Shown piece after piece: positions 31,797 through 40,135 of a stretch of 64,000 bases of DNA. The position numbers and the translations under genes were made by a program. The stretch is from Paenibacillus daejeonensis DSM 15491 (lineage in GTDB: Bacteria > Bacillota > Bacilli > Paenibacillales > Paenibacillaceae). A model generated the notes under the pieces. That model was not told the DNA's origin, ran no database searches, and was given only the letters and a program-made list of their open reading frames with translations. The stretch covers positions 1,267,418 through 1,331,417 of the forward strand of contig NZ_KB899659.1 in NCBI RefSeq assembly GCF_000378385.1, read 5' to 3'. Numbering within the stretch: the stretch's first letter is position 1; each line of letters opens with the position of its first letter.

Positions 31797-33083
31797 ATGG
31801 CTATTCTATATAAAAGAGGAGCAAAGACTATGACGTGGATAAAAACATTGTCCATTCGGAACAAGATCATGTTGGGAAGTTATACGATTGCCGCCTTGTT
31901 CTCTCTTGCCATTATCATTATGACACTGGCGAGCGGCGGCAACCTGTGGGTCGGATTTCTCGTCATTTTAATTATGGCAGGACTCACATTTCCTATTACG
32001 CGGTTAATTGAGAGAGCGCTTACAGAAACGATTGATGAAATGACCGCCGTTGCGTTCCGCATTGCCAAGGGCGATTTTTCGCAAAAGGTCGATATCACCT
32101 CCTCTGTGGGCGAACTGGGTCATTCCTTCAATAGCATGATTGACAAACTGAAGGAAATTCTCAATGAAACCTCTGGCATTACACGTCATGTCTCGGACAC
32201 GAGCCGCAACATCTATGAAAAAAACCAGTCGCTCAAGATGGTCATGGAGCAAGTCGGCCAATCCTCCGGTGAACTTGCAACAGGCGCAAACCAAATATCC
32301 GAGGATGTATCTGGTATGAGCGAGTCGATCAGCCAGATTGAGTCGATGGTCGCTGGCTACGCCCGCTCCACGAAGCAGATGAACGAACGCTCCGAGCATA
32401 CGCTTGACCTGGTCACCAAGGGCAAACGCGCTGTAGAAAGCCAGTCAGAGGGCATGCGTAAAAATGTGGAGGCAACAGCTGTCGTTGCAAGCACCATTGA
32501 GGAACTATCCAGACAGGCTGACAACATTACCAAAATTACACGCTCCATTTCCGAAATCGCTGAACAGACTAACCTGCTTTCCCTTAACGCTTCCATTGAG
32601 GCGGCTCGCGCAGGCGAACATGGACGGGGGTTTGCCGTCGTCGCCCAGGAGGTCCGCAAATTGGCTGAGGAGTCCGGCAGCTCGACCAAAGAGGTATTCG
32701 GCCTGGTTCGCAGTATAGAACAAGGAGTCCAGCAAGCCATTGAGAATATTGCTGTTAATGAAGAGGTTGTCCGCCAGCAAAACGAGATGATCCGTGAATC
32801 TGAACAGATCTTCCAAGAAATTGTACATAGCGTAGAATTTATCGGTGCAGAGATTGCCGCCTTTACTCGCGAGAGTGACGCCATGCTGCAGTCGGCTCGT
32901 CAGATCTCTGATCGCATTCAAAATATCTCAGCGATTACAGAGGAATCTGCTGCGGGTACCGAGGAAGTCTCCGCCTCCATGAACGAACAGATTGCCTCTG
33001 TCCAAGCTGTTGTGGATGAGACAACCAAGATGCAGCAGATGGTAAGCCAGCTGCAGCGAACCATTTCTGTATTCAAGCTGTAA
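31797..33083 (+). CDS. Methyl-accepting chemotaxis protein lacking an extracellular sensor domain
   Basis: 428 residues. Two membrane helices (about 25-42 and 46-63) are joined by only a few residues, then a HAMP domain (about 64-120) and the MCP signalling hairpin with the highly conserved tip [38 protein letters not shown] near 260-297. No periplasmic ligand domain exists, so it must sense an intracellular, membrane or partner-borne signal. Two start codons each have good sites: 31797 (AGGAGGTG, 7 nt) and 31830 (GAGGAG, 8 nt). The 200 bp upstream are AT-rich; I see no firm promoter there. Confidence 0.9.
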   Translation: MAILYKRGAKTMTWIKTLSIRNKIMLGSYTIAALFSLAIIIMTLASGGNLWVGFLVILIMAGLTFPITRLIERALTETIDEMTAVAFRIAKGDFSQKVDITSSVGELGHSFNSMIDKLKEILNETSGITRHVSDTSRNIYEKNQSLKMVMEQVGQSSGELATGANQISEDVSGMSESISQIESMVAGYARSTKQMNERSEHTLDLVTKGKRAVESQSEGMRKNVEATAVVASTIEELSRQADNITKITRSISEIAEQTNLLSLNASIEAARAGEHGRGFAVVAQEVRKLAEESGSSTKEVFGLVRSIEQGVQQAIENIAVNEEVVRQQNEMIRESEQIFQEIVHSVEFIGAEIAAFTRESDAMLQSARQISDRIQNISAITEESAAGTEEVSASMNEQIASVQAVVDETTKMQQMVSQLQRTISVFKL

Positions 33084-33094
33084 TCATTCCACCT

Positions 33095-33160
33095 AAAAAC
33101 GCGCTGTTGCCTTGGGTTTACGAAGCCAGTTTGCTTCGTAAACCTAGGCGCAGCGCGTTT
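33095..33160. terminator. Bidirectional terminator between the chemoreceptor and GDSL genes
   Basis: Outer stem AAACGCGCTG/CAGCGCGTTT (33097-33106 and 33151-33160) and inner GGGTTTACGAAGC/GCTTCGTAAACC form one long hairpin. A T run is present on the minus-strand side (33095-33099). Confidence 0.82.
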
Positions 33161-33167
33161 GTGTTAT

Positions 33168-33824
33168 TTAACGCTTCCCATAATCGAATTCGATGGCATC
33201 CAGAAACGCCCGGGCAATTACCGTATGACCCGGCATTGAGGGATGAATGCGATCCCAGGCCAGTGTCGCCGGGTAGATATGCTCCAAAATCCGGTCGTAA
33301 GCAGCCTGTGTATCAACAAAGTGGGTACCATGACGCTCTGCAATTTCTCTAACGATTGCACCGTACTCGTCCATCCGCGCCCGCATGCGATCTGTCTGGT
33401 TTGGTTCAATATGGAACGGTGTCATCAGGATCAGGCCTTGCAGCAATGGCTTGGTCTGCACGACCAGTTCCTCCAGGGTAGCCCGGTATTCATCCGGATA
33501 GACATGAGATTCTGTAATTGTCGGCTGGTCAAATTGACGCCATACATCGTTGATGCCAATCATGATAGAAAGCCAGTCGGGTTGCAGGTCAATCACGTCG
33601 GTCTGCCATCGTGCCTTCAAATCCCGTATCGTATGCCCGCTCGTCCCCATATTAATGAGGCGCAGTCCCAGCTCGGGATAGCCCACCTGAAGCCAGGCAT
33701 CAACTTGGGCAACATAGCCTTTGCCTATGCCTTCAAACAACCCCTCGCCATGGGGCTGCCTGCGTCCGCAATCCGTAATCGAATCACCGATCAGTACCAC
33801 TTTGTTGCCTGCGGATAATTTCAT
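33168..33824 (-). CDS. SGNH/GDSL-family esterase
   Basis: 218 residues with no signal peptide. Complete SGNH blocks: block I VVLIGDSITDCG (S15), block II glycine in MGTSGHT, block III GINDVW (N92), block V DRIHPSMPGH (D191, H194). It looks like the carbohydrate esterase type that removes acetyl groups from plant polysaccharide fragments (rhamnogalacturonan or xylan acetylesterase). Its partner gene 29 bp upstream is an AXE1-type deacetylase, which supports that. Confidence 0.9.
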   Translation of the reverse strand: MKLSAGNKVVLIGDSITDCGRRQPHGEGLFEGIGKGYVAQVDAWLQVGYPELGLRLINMGTSGHTIRDLKARWQTDVIDLQPDWLSIMIGINDVWRQFDQPTITESHVYPDEYRATLEELVVQTKPLLQGLILMTPFHIEPNQTDRMRARMDEYGAIVREIAERHGTHFVDTQAAYDRILEHIYPATLAWDRIHPSMPGHTVIARAFLDAIEFDYGKR

Positions 33825-33853
33825 TGATCTCTCGCTCCCCTTTACATCACAGC

Positions 33854-34819
33854 CTATGTATTCGAATCCATGAAAAATTGAATGGTTTTATCGATAATGC
33901 CAGGCAGATGCTCATGTCCAAAGTCGGGGTAGATCTCCAGACGCTTGGGGGATTGAATACGATTATAAGCCGCAAATTGTGTTGACGGAGGACAGGTGGT
34001 ATCCATGAGACCAACCCCCATCATCACTTCTCCACGAATCCGTCCCGCCAAATGCTGGATGTCAATATAACCAAGCTTGGTAAACCACTCTTCTTCCTTC
34101 AGATGCTGCGGGTCATAATGACGGAAGAAGTTGCGCAGCTCCTGATATGCGCCCTTGGCCAAGTCCATCTGCCACACCCGTTTGTAGTCGGACAAGAAAG
34201 GATAGACCGGTGCCAGCTTGCGAATCCTTGGTTCCAGCGCAGCGCAGGCAATCGTCAATCCCCCACCCTGTGATCCTCCCATCGCATAGACTTCGTCTGG
34301 ATTCACCTCGGGCAGCTCCATTGCGATACCTGCCAGCTGTGCGGTATCCAGGAAGATATGACGGAACAGCAGTTGGTCAGGCTCATCATTCAAACCACGG
34401 ATAATATGACCATTCAAGGTGGTTCCCTGTACACCACCCGTGTCCTCGGATAAACCACCCTGTCCCCGGCAATCCATGGACAAGACCGAATATCCAAGTG
34501 AGGCCAGCCCCAGCTTGTCCGACCAATCGCCCGAATGCCCGCTGTATCCGTGGAACTGTACGATCGCCGGGTGCTTGTCAGGCGCGTTCTTGGGACGTAC
34601 ATACTTGGCATGGATGCGGGCGCCGCGCACCCCCGTAAAATACAAGTCAAAGCATTCTGCCTGTGGTGTCTGGAACGGACCAGCGATGATCTGGATATTC
34701 GCATCAACCGCTTTCATTTCATTCAATGCGCGTTCCCAGTAGGTATCAAAATCATCCGGTTTGGGATTAATGCCTTGGTATTGGGTCAATTGCTCCAGTG
34801 GCAAATCAATTAATGGCAT
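33854..34819 (-). CDS. Acetyl xylan esterase/cephalosporin-C deacetylase (CE7/AXE1)
   Basis: 321 residues, the usual length of hexameric CE7 esterases. N-terminus PLIDLPLEQLTQYQG and FDTYWERAL are typical. Catalytic triad: S183 in GGSQGG, Asp in GLMDTTCPPST near 270, His in FGHEHLPG near 300; the RGQGG motif near 118 is the CE7 signature. Cytoplasmic, acting on acetylated xylo-oligosaccharides after import. AGGAGG site; operon with the GDSL esterase. Confidence 0.93.
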   Translation of the reverse strand: MPLIDLPLEQLTQYQGINPKPDDFDTYWERALNEMKAVDANIQIIAGPFQTPQAECFDLYFTGVRGARIHAKYVRPKNAPDKHPAIVQFHGYSGHSGDWSDKLGLASLGYSVLSMDCRGQGGLSEDTGGVQGTTLNGHIIRGLNDEPDQLLFRHIFLDTAQLAGIAMELPEVNPDEVYAMGGSQGGGLTIACAALEPRIRKLAPVYPFLSDYKRVWQMDLAKGAYQELRNFFRHYDPQHLKEEEWFTKLGYIDIQHLAGRIRGEVMMGVGLMDTTCPPSTQFAAYNRIQSPKRLEIYPDFGHEHLPGIIDKTIQFFMDSNT

Positions 34820-34895
34820 GCTGCTCCTCCTAGTAGGTCGAATAAATTCATGTTACCTCTGAACCCCTTACCTTGTAAAGTCAGAAATCTCAGCA

Positions 34896-34932
34896 GAAAA
34901 AAGCCCTGTCCTCCACAATGAAGGACAAGGCT
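34896..34932 (-). terminator. Intrinsic terminator of the CAP-domain gene
   Basis: Stem AGCCCTGTCCT against AGGACAAGGCT with one mismatch and a 9-nt loop; six T on the minus strand. 13 bp after the stop codon. Confidence 0.85.
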
Positions 34933-34945
34933 GTAACGTGTCATA

Positions 34946-35686
34946 CTAACCGGTAAACATTTGAACCCATTCGTTATTGTAGTATGCTACACCGATGGTT
35001 GTGAAGTTGGTGCTCATGATATTTGCCCGGTGGCCTGGGCTGTTCATCCACGCCGTTACAACTTCTTGAGGGGTGCGTTGACCGCTGGCGATGTTCTCGC
35101 CTGCATAGGAATAGGAGATCCCATAGGAACGCATCATATCAAATGGCGAACCGTAAGTCGGCGATTGATGGGAAAAGTAATTGTTATGATACATATCCTT
35201 GGCTTTGTCCATGGCCACACGAGCCAGCGCCGAGTCGGACGTCAGCGGCGAAAGACCGGCAGCTGCACGCTCCTGGTTGACCAGATTGACAACCTCGGCT
35301 GCATAAGCGCTGTCTTGGCTTTGCGAACCGTTGTCTGCTGGTTGTGTAACTGTATTGCCAGTGTTACCTGTGTTACCTGTGTTGGTAGTCGGTGGTGCCG
35401 TTACTTCGGTAGCAGGCTCAGCAGGTGTTGCCTCTGGGGCCTCTTGCTCAGTTCCAGGATTCTGTTGCTGCGGATATCCTTTGAACCATTCCTGGAGATC
35501 GATACCGTATTGCTGGGCAATCTGATTTATCGTGTCTTGATTGATGACCTGATAGTAAGTATTGCTTGGAAGAGTGGAATTGCCCGTGGCCGCTTGAGCT
35601 GTGCCTCCGCCTACGGCAGCTCCTGTGAGCAGTACACCGGCTGTCAGTACACCAGCTAGAGAGCGACGCAGTTTACGACTGTTCAT
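34946..35686 (-). CDS. Secreted CAP-domain (SCP/YkwD-like) protein
   Basis: 246 residues. Sec signal peptide (about 1-32, cleavage near AQA-ATG). A short LysM-like region follows (about 40-70, YYQVINQDTINQIAQQYGIDLQEW), then a linker rich in Pro, Thr and Glu with three TGN repeats, and a C-terminal CAP domain (about 125-246) with the family histidines in YFSHQSPTYG and NSPGHRANIM and a glutamate in AGENIA. Secreted YkwD-type proteins have no settled enzymatic role. The ribosome binding site GAGGAGG can pair with an upstream CCTCCTC in the RNA (35698-35767). Confidence 0.9.
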   Translation of the reverse strand: MNSRKLRRSLAGVLTAGVLLTGAAVGGGTAQAATGNSTLPSNTYYQVINQDTINQIAQQYGIDLQEWFKGYPQQQNPGTEQEAPEATPAEPATEVTAPPTTNTGNTGNTGNTVTQPADNGSQSQDSAYAAEVVNLVNQERAAAGLSPLTSDSALARVAMDKAKDMYHNNYFSHQSPTYGSPFDMMRSYGISYSYAGENIASGQRTPQEVVTAWMNSPGHRANIMSTNFTTIGVAYYNNEWVQMFTG

Positions 35687-35697
35687 AGATGGAAAAG

Positions 35698-35767
35698 CCT
35701 CCTCTTACGATAGTTTCAGATACGCTTTGTACCCGACGCCATTCATCGTAACATGGATCAGAGGAGG
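35698..35767 (-). promoter_or_regulatory. Possible RNA structure sequestering the CAP-gene ribosome binding site
   Basis: Read on the minus strand: CCTCCTCT (complement of 35760-35767), then TTACGAT (complement of 35745-35751), and 33 nt later ATCGTAA followed directly by GAGGAGG (complement of 35698-35711), which is the ribosome binding site. The two 7-bp pairings are nested in the right order, with an 8-nt bulge on one side. If the transcript starts upstream, the site would be masked. Confidence 0.5.
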
Positions 35768-35780
35768 TTTCATGCCATAA

Positions 35781-36932
35781 TTATTGGGAAACCAGGTAAC
35801 GTTCTCGCAAATACTCAGCCATTCGACTGTGCTTTCGCATCGACTTTTCGTGAACCAAATTAAGCTTGCCATTGTCCAGCCGGCCGAATAATTCGCTCAG
35901 CTCCGGGTTGTTGTGCGTCCAGTCCAAGTCTCGGAGCACTTGCAGACAAGATGTCCATTCCGGATTGTATTGACCATCCCGATAGAGAAACTCGTGTGCG
36001 TATAAGGCAATCGATTCCTGAACCACCCGGTTGGAGGAGATAAATTGCGACTGACCCGGCTGCTCCGGCATGTGCGGCAGCACAGCATGCAGCAATTGGT
36101 GCACAATCTCTGTATGCGTCGCCAGATCTCGACGAATACGGCGGGCCAATTCATAAGAAGGCTGCATTTTTCCGGTGAATAACAGGGTTGCGGTAGAGTA
36201 CAGCCAGCTATAGCACGTATAATTTTTATTGAAAGCCGTCAGGTTGTTCCGTCGCTCAATTCCTGCCGCCTTTAATAATTCATTATGCTCCGCTACCTGC
36301 TGCAATACCAGATTCATCGGGTCAGTCGAATCAAAGGAATGGCCCAGTTCTTTACTGACCAGTTGAACTTTGGCATTGATATCACCAAACAGCTGACGCT
36401 CCTCCTCCTCATTCAAACCGATATAAACCTGAACAGATAGCTCACTTTCGTTCAGATCCAGACGACGAGTCTCAATCTCCGCCAGCAAGCCCTGAATTTG
36501 AGACAGCTCTTCCACCAACGCCGTATTTCCCGGGTCTCGCCGGCATTGCAGCTTAAGCTGCGCCGCTTTTTTCTCGTACCGCCTTCCTTCCTTTAACAGC
36601 TGCTCATTGACATAGCCGAGCGCCACTATTCGGTGCTGACCGTCAAGGATACTCAGCTTGGAACCATGCTTCAGCACGAGAGAATCTGCGTCCCTGGCGA
36701 GCAAGCTCACATCGCGCAATGAAAGCGTTACCGTTCCGAAAAACACACGGTCCAAATCCCGCTCTTGCAGGTAGGTTGCGATCTTGCGTCGTTGCAATGT
36801 GCTCAGTTTACGCTGCACCATCGGATCAATTGACGTATAGTTCAATAAATCCTGCACTCTGAGAGATACCGTTGCCAGACCAAACCGCTCGCAGAACGGG
36901 TGAATGGCCATTTTCAGCTGCAATCCATCCAT
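35781..36932 (-). CDS. DndB-like DGQHR-domain protein, downstream member of pair
   Basis: 383 residues, soluble. DGQHR at 97-101 (SILDGQHRIVALGYVNEQL) and, about 80 residues later, ERQLFGDINAKVQLVSKEL, the second hallmark of the family. DGQHR proteins include DndB, the repressor/partner of phosphorothioate DNA modification, and share a ParB-like core. The rest is helical with a basic C-terminus (HEKSMRKHSRMAEYLRERY). No dndCDE or dndFGH genes are present. Its ATG overlaps the stop of the upstream paralogue (TAATG), so they form a coupled pair. Function unknown. Confidence 0.82.
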   Translation of the reverse strand: MDGLQLKMAIHPFCERFGLATVSLRVQDLLNYTSIDPMVQRKLSTLQRRKIATYLQERDLDRVFFGTVTLSLRDVSLLARDADSLVLKHGSKLSILDGQHRIVALGYVNEQLLKEGRRYEKKAAQLKLQCRRDPGNTALVEELSQIQGLLAEIETRRLDLNESELSVQVYIGLNEEEERQLFGDINAKVQLVSKELGHSFDSTDPMNLVLQQVAEHNELLKAAGIERRNNLTAFNKNYTCYSWLYSTATLLFTGKMQPSYELARRIRRDLATHTEIVHQLLHAVLPHMPEQPGQSQFISSNRVVQESIALYAHEFLYRDGQYNPEWTSCLQVLRDLDWTHNNPELSELFGRLDNGKLNLVHEKSMRKHSRMAEYLRERYLVSQ

Positions 36933-38086
36933 TACCCATTCTCCTCCTTGTCCTTAATTAAGAACAAATGCTGCTCCTGAAAAAACGTTTGTATAAAATT
37001 ATGGGCCTTCATGATCCGGCTCCTGCGCGGCAGACGGTCCTTCTCATCATCTTTGTATATCCGCTCCCATTGCACGTGCGGCAAAATTCTTATCGCATAC
37101 TTCAGATGATATGGATTGAATTGGGACGTCTTGAACGCCTCTTGATGCAGGAATAGCGCTAATGCTATTTGTACATTCTCCGACCAGCACACGGCTCCTC
37201 TATCCGGTTCAGGAAGATGTGCGAGGAGTTGCTCCATATACGTTGCAGCCTGACCCAGGGCTTGCTCCAGCTCTTGCTCGGTGTAGTGATACCCGTTATG
37301 ACGAGCGGCAGCCTTCAGTCTGCCCTCAAACAGGGCTATCATCAGCTCAATGAGAAGCGCGTAAGAAAACAAATACTCTGGGCCCTTGCCACGCTCTGTC
37401 AGCATATCCACAGGAAGCCGGTTCATCACCTCATATTCCTCAACCAGCCGACTGGCCAGAATATGATAATACCGACGCTGATCGCGCATAACCGCAAGGT
37501 TACCACCAATTTTGCGCGGAAGCTTATTAATGTCCGAGAACAATTGGCGTTCCTGCTTGGCGTCGATATCCCGATAGATCATAACCGATATCGGAAAATC
37601 ATACAGCTTGCGCAGCTTCGCTGTGATTTCCTCCATTCGGTCATATTCGCGGCGGTCCTTGGCTCTGGCCATATTGGATTGAAGTGTTTCTGCGAGTCGC
37701 CGAAATGCCGCTAAGCGATGCTGTCCGTCAACCACGTAGCATTTCTCCATCGGCTGCAGATACAGTGCGGAGGTTGCTTCATCATAATGGCCTGCTCCCC
37801 GTGCAGACAACAAAATACCAGGAAAATAAATCGTCTGGTCATGATCCAGATATAACAGCACATAGTCCATGAGCCGCGAGAGGTTCTGCGGGATGAGTTG
37901 CCTTTGAACTTCCAAATCAATTTCATAAATGGAGAAGAGCTTACTCACTGGAAGGGTTGTAGACAGCGTCGACTGGCCGAAGGTACGCGCCATAGTGCCT
38001 GGCACCTCAATTAGTGAAGCTTGTTTATTCTGGGAGATCAATTCCGATAACGATGCAATGGACTCCAAGCCATTCACTCCTTTCAT
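36932..38086 (-). CDS. DndB-like DGQHR-domain protein, upstream member of pair
   Basis: 384 residues, paralogous to the next gene over most of its length: D120-GQHR124 in CYVVDGQHRLAAFRRL and ERQLFSDINKLPRKIGGNL at about 179-197. The segment before DGQHR (LLYLDHDQTIYFPGILLSARG) corresponds to DRVFFGTVTLSLRD in the partner. Start ATG has GGAGATACCTGT in front, and a TATAAT-type -10 lies about 30 nt upstream, so this opens the operon. Related to DndB by motif; a nucleic-acid or modification-linked role is only inferred. Confidence 0.82.
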   Translation of the reverse strand: MKGVNGLESIASLSELISQNKQASLIEVPGTMARTFGQSTLSTTLPVSKLFSIYEIDLEVQRQLIPQNLSRLMDYVLLYLDHDQTIYFPGILLSARGAGHYDEATSALYLQPMEKCYVVDGQHRLAAFRRLAETLQSNMARAKDRREYDRMEEITAKLRKLYDFPISVMIYRDIDAKQERQLFSDINKLPRKIGGNLAVMRDQRRYYHILASRLVEEYEVMNRLPVDMLTERGKGPEYLFSYALLIELMIALFEGRLKAAARHNGYHYTEQELEQALGQAATYMEQLLAHLPEPDRGAVCWSENVQIALALFLHQEAFKTSQFNPYHLKYAIRILPHVQWERIYKDDEKDRLPRRSRIMKAHNFIQTFFQEQHLFLIKDKEENG

Positions 38087-38220
38087 ACAGGTATCTCCTG
38101 TTTTTCCTCATTATATCAAAGTTTAATTTGGTGAAATAGGATTATTTTTCCTAAGCTTCATATAGGATATCTGCTCTGCTGCACTAGGATACGTATGCCG
38201 ATTGCCGTTCATTTAGAACA

Positions 38221-38253
38221 AAAAAAGGCCTCTGCCGATTGGCAGAGAACCTT
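38221..38253 (-). terminator. Intrinsic terminator of the ehu-ect operon
   Basis: Stem CTCTGCC/GGCAGAG with loop GATT and outer AAGG/CCTT pairs; six T at its minus-strand end. It begins 9 bp after the stop of the UPF0316 gene, the last of the operon. Confidence 0.88.
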
Positions 38254-38261
38254 GTTTTTTC

Positions 38262-38783
38262 CTATTTATTGGTCAAGCGTACCCAGAAGCCGCCTTTGAA
38301 TTCCTTCGGCTCATGGGAGATGACAAACGCTTTGGGCGATAAATTGCGGATGCTCTTCATCAACCGCTTCTCATTGCTCCGTTTCACCAATACCTGCATC
38401 ACCAAGCGCTTGCCGTCCCGGCCGTCAGCTGCCCATGAGGACACGCCATAGCCGAGATCCCGCAGCTTGTTGGGCAGCTCGACTTCGAGTTCATCAACGA
38501 TAACCTGCACGACCAGATAACCGAGTGCCAGATACTCCTCGATCCTGCTGCCCAGATACACGCCTATACCGAAGCCTATACAATAGGCCGCCATATTGAC
38601 CGGGTTGTCCAGATTGGACAACACCAGATTCAAGCCCGTGAGATAGACGAATACTTCCGCCATCGCCAGAAAAGAGGCTGCGCCTCTTCTGCCCTTAATG
38701 ACCAGAATGAGACGCAGCGTAAATATGGAGACATACACCATATTGATGACGATGATGGTGCCGACAAGCGTCCAGGAAATCAT
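38262..38783 (-). CDS. UPF0316 membrane protein (DUF5698 + DUF2179)
   Basis: 173 residues. Three membrane helices (about 6-28, 37-57, 64-84) with the DUF5698 pattern ISIFTLRLILVIKGRR-like and GSRIEEYLALG. A C-terminal DUF2179 domain (about 95-170) follows with LRDLGYGVSSWAADGRDGKR. DUF2179 occurs in several cation- or signalling-related membrane proteins, but this family has no assigned function. The start codon overlaps the ectD stop as ATGA, so it belongs to the ectoine operon. That position suggests a role in the osmotic response, which is inference. Confidence 0.88.
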   Translation of the reverse strand: MISWTLVGTIIVINMVYVSIFTLRLILVIKGRRGAASFLAMAEVFVYLTGLNLVLSNLDNPVNMAAYCIGFGIGVYLGSRIEEYLALGYLVVQVIVDELEVELPNKLRDLGYGVSSWAADGRDGKRLVMQVLVKRSNEKRLMKSIRNLSPKAFVISHEPKEFKGGFWVRLTNK

Positions 38784-39676
38784 TGTTCGCGGGTAGCGAT
38801 GAACTCCGGTCTAGGCTTCTGTCCGGAGAACGGCTCGACCACTCGGTTGCTCTCATGGTTGAAGACCATGAAGACATTACTGCGTGGCAACGGAGTAATA
38901 TTACTATTGGAACCATGCATCGTGTTGCAATCAAATAACAGGATGGAACCCGCTTTTCCGACTGCCGTATCGATGCCGCCTTCTTTGACGATCTTCGTCA
39001 AGCTCTCCTGATCCGGCACGCCATATTCCTGGCGGCGGAGGGATTCCTTGTAATGGTCATCAGGCGTTTGACCGATGCAAGTAATGAATTTTTTGTGGGA
39101 ACCCGGCACAACCATCAAGGCACCGTTATAGTCAAAATTGTCTTCGAGCGCAATGGAGCAGCTGAGTGCCCGCATGTTAGGCATGCCATCTTCTACATGC
39201 CAGGTCTCAAAATCAGAGTGCCAGTAGAACTCTTTGCCGTTAAAGCCTGGCTTGTAGTTGATGCGGGATTGGTGAATATACGTTTCTCCGCCCAGCAGGT
39301 AAGATACGATCGCCTGCAGTCGCGGATGTTTCGCCACCAGACTGAACACCGCATTGTTTTTATGAATCGCAAAGATCGAACGAACCTCTTTGCTTTCCGG
39401 CTCTAGAATGACTTCGTCAGCTGGATTGTTCTTGAATTTCTCTTGCAGACGGCCAAGCTCTGCGCGCCAATCGGCAATCTCTTCTTCATTGAAGAAACTG
39501 TCCAGCAGCAGATAGCCATTTTGCTCATAGAAATCGGACTGCTCTTTGGTGAGTGGGCTGTTCGGCGACCACTCGGAATAGACGACAGGGTCTTTGCGAT
39601 CCAGTAATTCCGGCTTATCGCTCACCCGTGAAGGGTACTTATCGACCTGATTTGGGGTTTGAACGGTTGAACTCAT
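38780..39676 (-). CDS. ectD: Ectoine 5-hydroxylase
   Basis: 298 residues, Fe(II)/2-oxoglutarate dioxygenase of the PhyH family. Iron ligands H153 and D155 (FYWHSDFETWHVEDG) and H254 (NTMHGSN); the EctD consensus FYWHSDFETWHxEDGMP is fully kept, and R265 in PLPRSNVF would bind 2-oxoglutarate. Converts ectoine to 5-hydroxyectoine with O2. AGGAGG site; 43 bp after ectC. The presence of ectD means hydroxyectoine is a product. Confidence 0.96.
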   Translation of the reverse strand: MSSTVQTPNQVDKYPSRVSDKPELLDRKDPVVYSEWSPNSPLTKEQSDFYEQNGYLLLDSFFNEEEIADWRAELGRLQEKFKNNPADEVILEPESKEVRSIFAIHKNNAVFSLVAKHPRLQAIVSYLLGGETYIHQSRINYKPGFNGKEFYWHSDFETWHVEDGMPNMRALSCSIALEDNFDYNGALMVVPGSHKKFITCIGQTPDDHYKESLRRQEYGVPDQESLTKIVKEGGIDTAVGKAGSILLFDCNTMHGSNSNITPLPRSNVFMVFNHESNRVVEPFSGQKPRPEFIATREQ

Positions 39677-39719
39677 CGTAACATCCTCCTTCTATTTATA
39701 GAGAAATAGTGTGAATCCA

Positions 39720-40103
39720 TTAATCAACTGCAACCGGGTAGACGCCTTCAGCGTCATGCACCTCTTGACCTGATAACGGGGGATTGAAGACACAGATCAT
39801 GCGCATGGTCTTGGTGGCACGCAGCAGATGCTTTTCATTCCCGTTAAGCGCATAGATCGTGCCGGGGCGAATCGGGTAGATCGGCCCGCCCTCGGGCTCG
39901 ATCTCTCCCTCGCCTTCGATACAGTAGACAGCTTCCAGGTGGTTTTTATACCAGATCAGCGTCTCCGTACCTTCTTTAATCAGGGTATCGTGCATGGAGA
40001 ACCCCATGCCGTCTTTCTTAAGCAGCAAACGCCGCGAGTTCCACGTTTCTGTATCCACATCGTCCTTGGTACCAAGGACATCTTCCAAATGTTTGACGAT
40101 CAT
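39720..40103 (-). CDS. ectC: L-ectoine synthase
   Basis: 127 residues, cupin fold. Near-consensus stretches: MIVKHLEDVLGT at the start, GMGFSMHDTLIKEGTETLIWYKNHLEAVYCIEGEGE (about 32-67), and GTIYALNGNEKHLLRA. Metal and substrate residues E57, Y85-type Tyr and H93-type His of the family are present as Glu in HLEAVY, Tyr in IYALN and His in EKHLL. Cyclises N-gamma-acetyl-diaminobutyrate to ectoine with loss of water. Confidence 0.97.
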   Translation of the reverse strand: MIVKHLEDVLGTKDDVDTETWNSRRLLLKKDGMGFSMHDTLIKEGTETLIWYKNHLEAVYCIEGEGEIEPEGGPIYPIRPGTIYALNGNEKHLLRATKTMRMICVFNPPLSGQEVHDAEGVYPVAVD

Positions 40104-40135
40104 GATCTAATCACACTCCACTTATCAGCTTATAG

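Noticed and set aside
33095-33160. Long inverted repeat as a possible mobile-element end
   Set aside because: Position just after two convergent stops and a flanking T run fit a bidirectional terminator; no second copy is seen.
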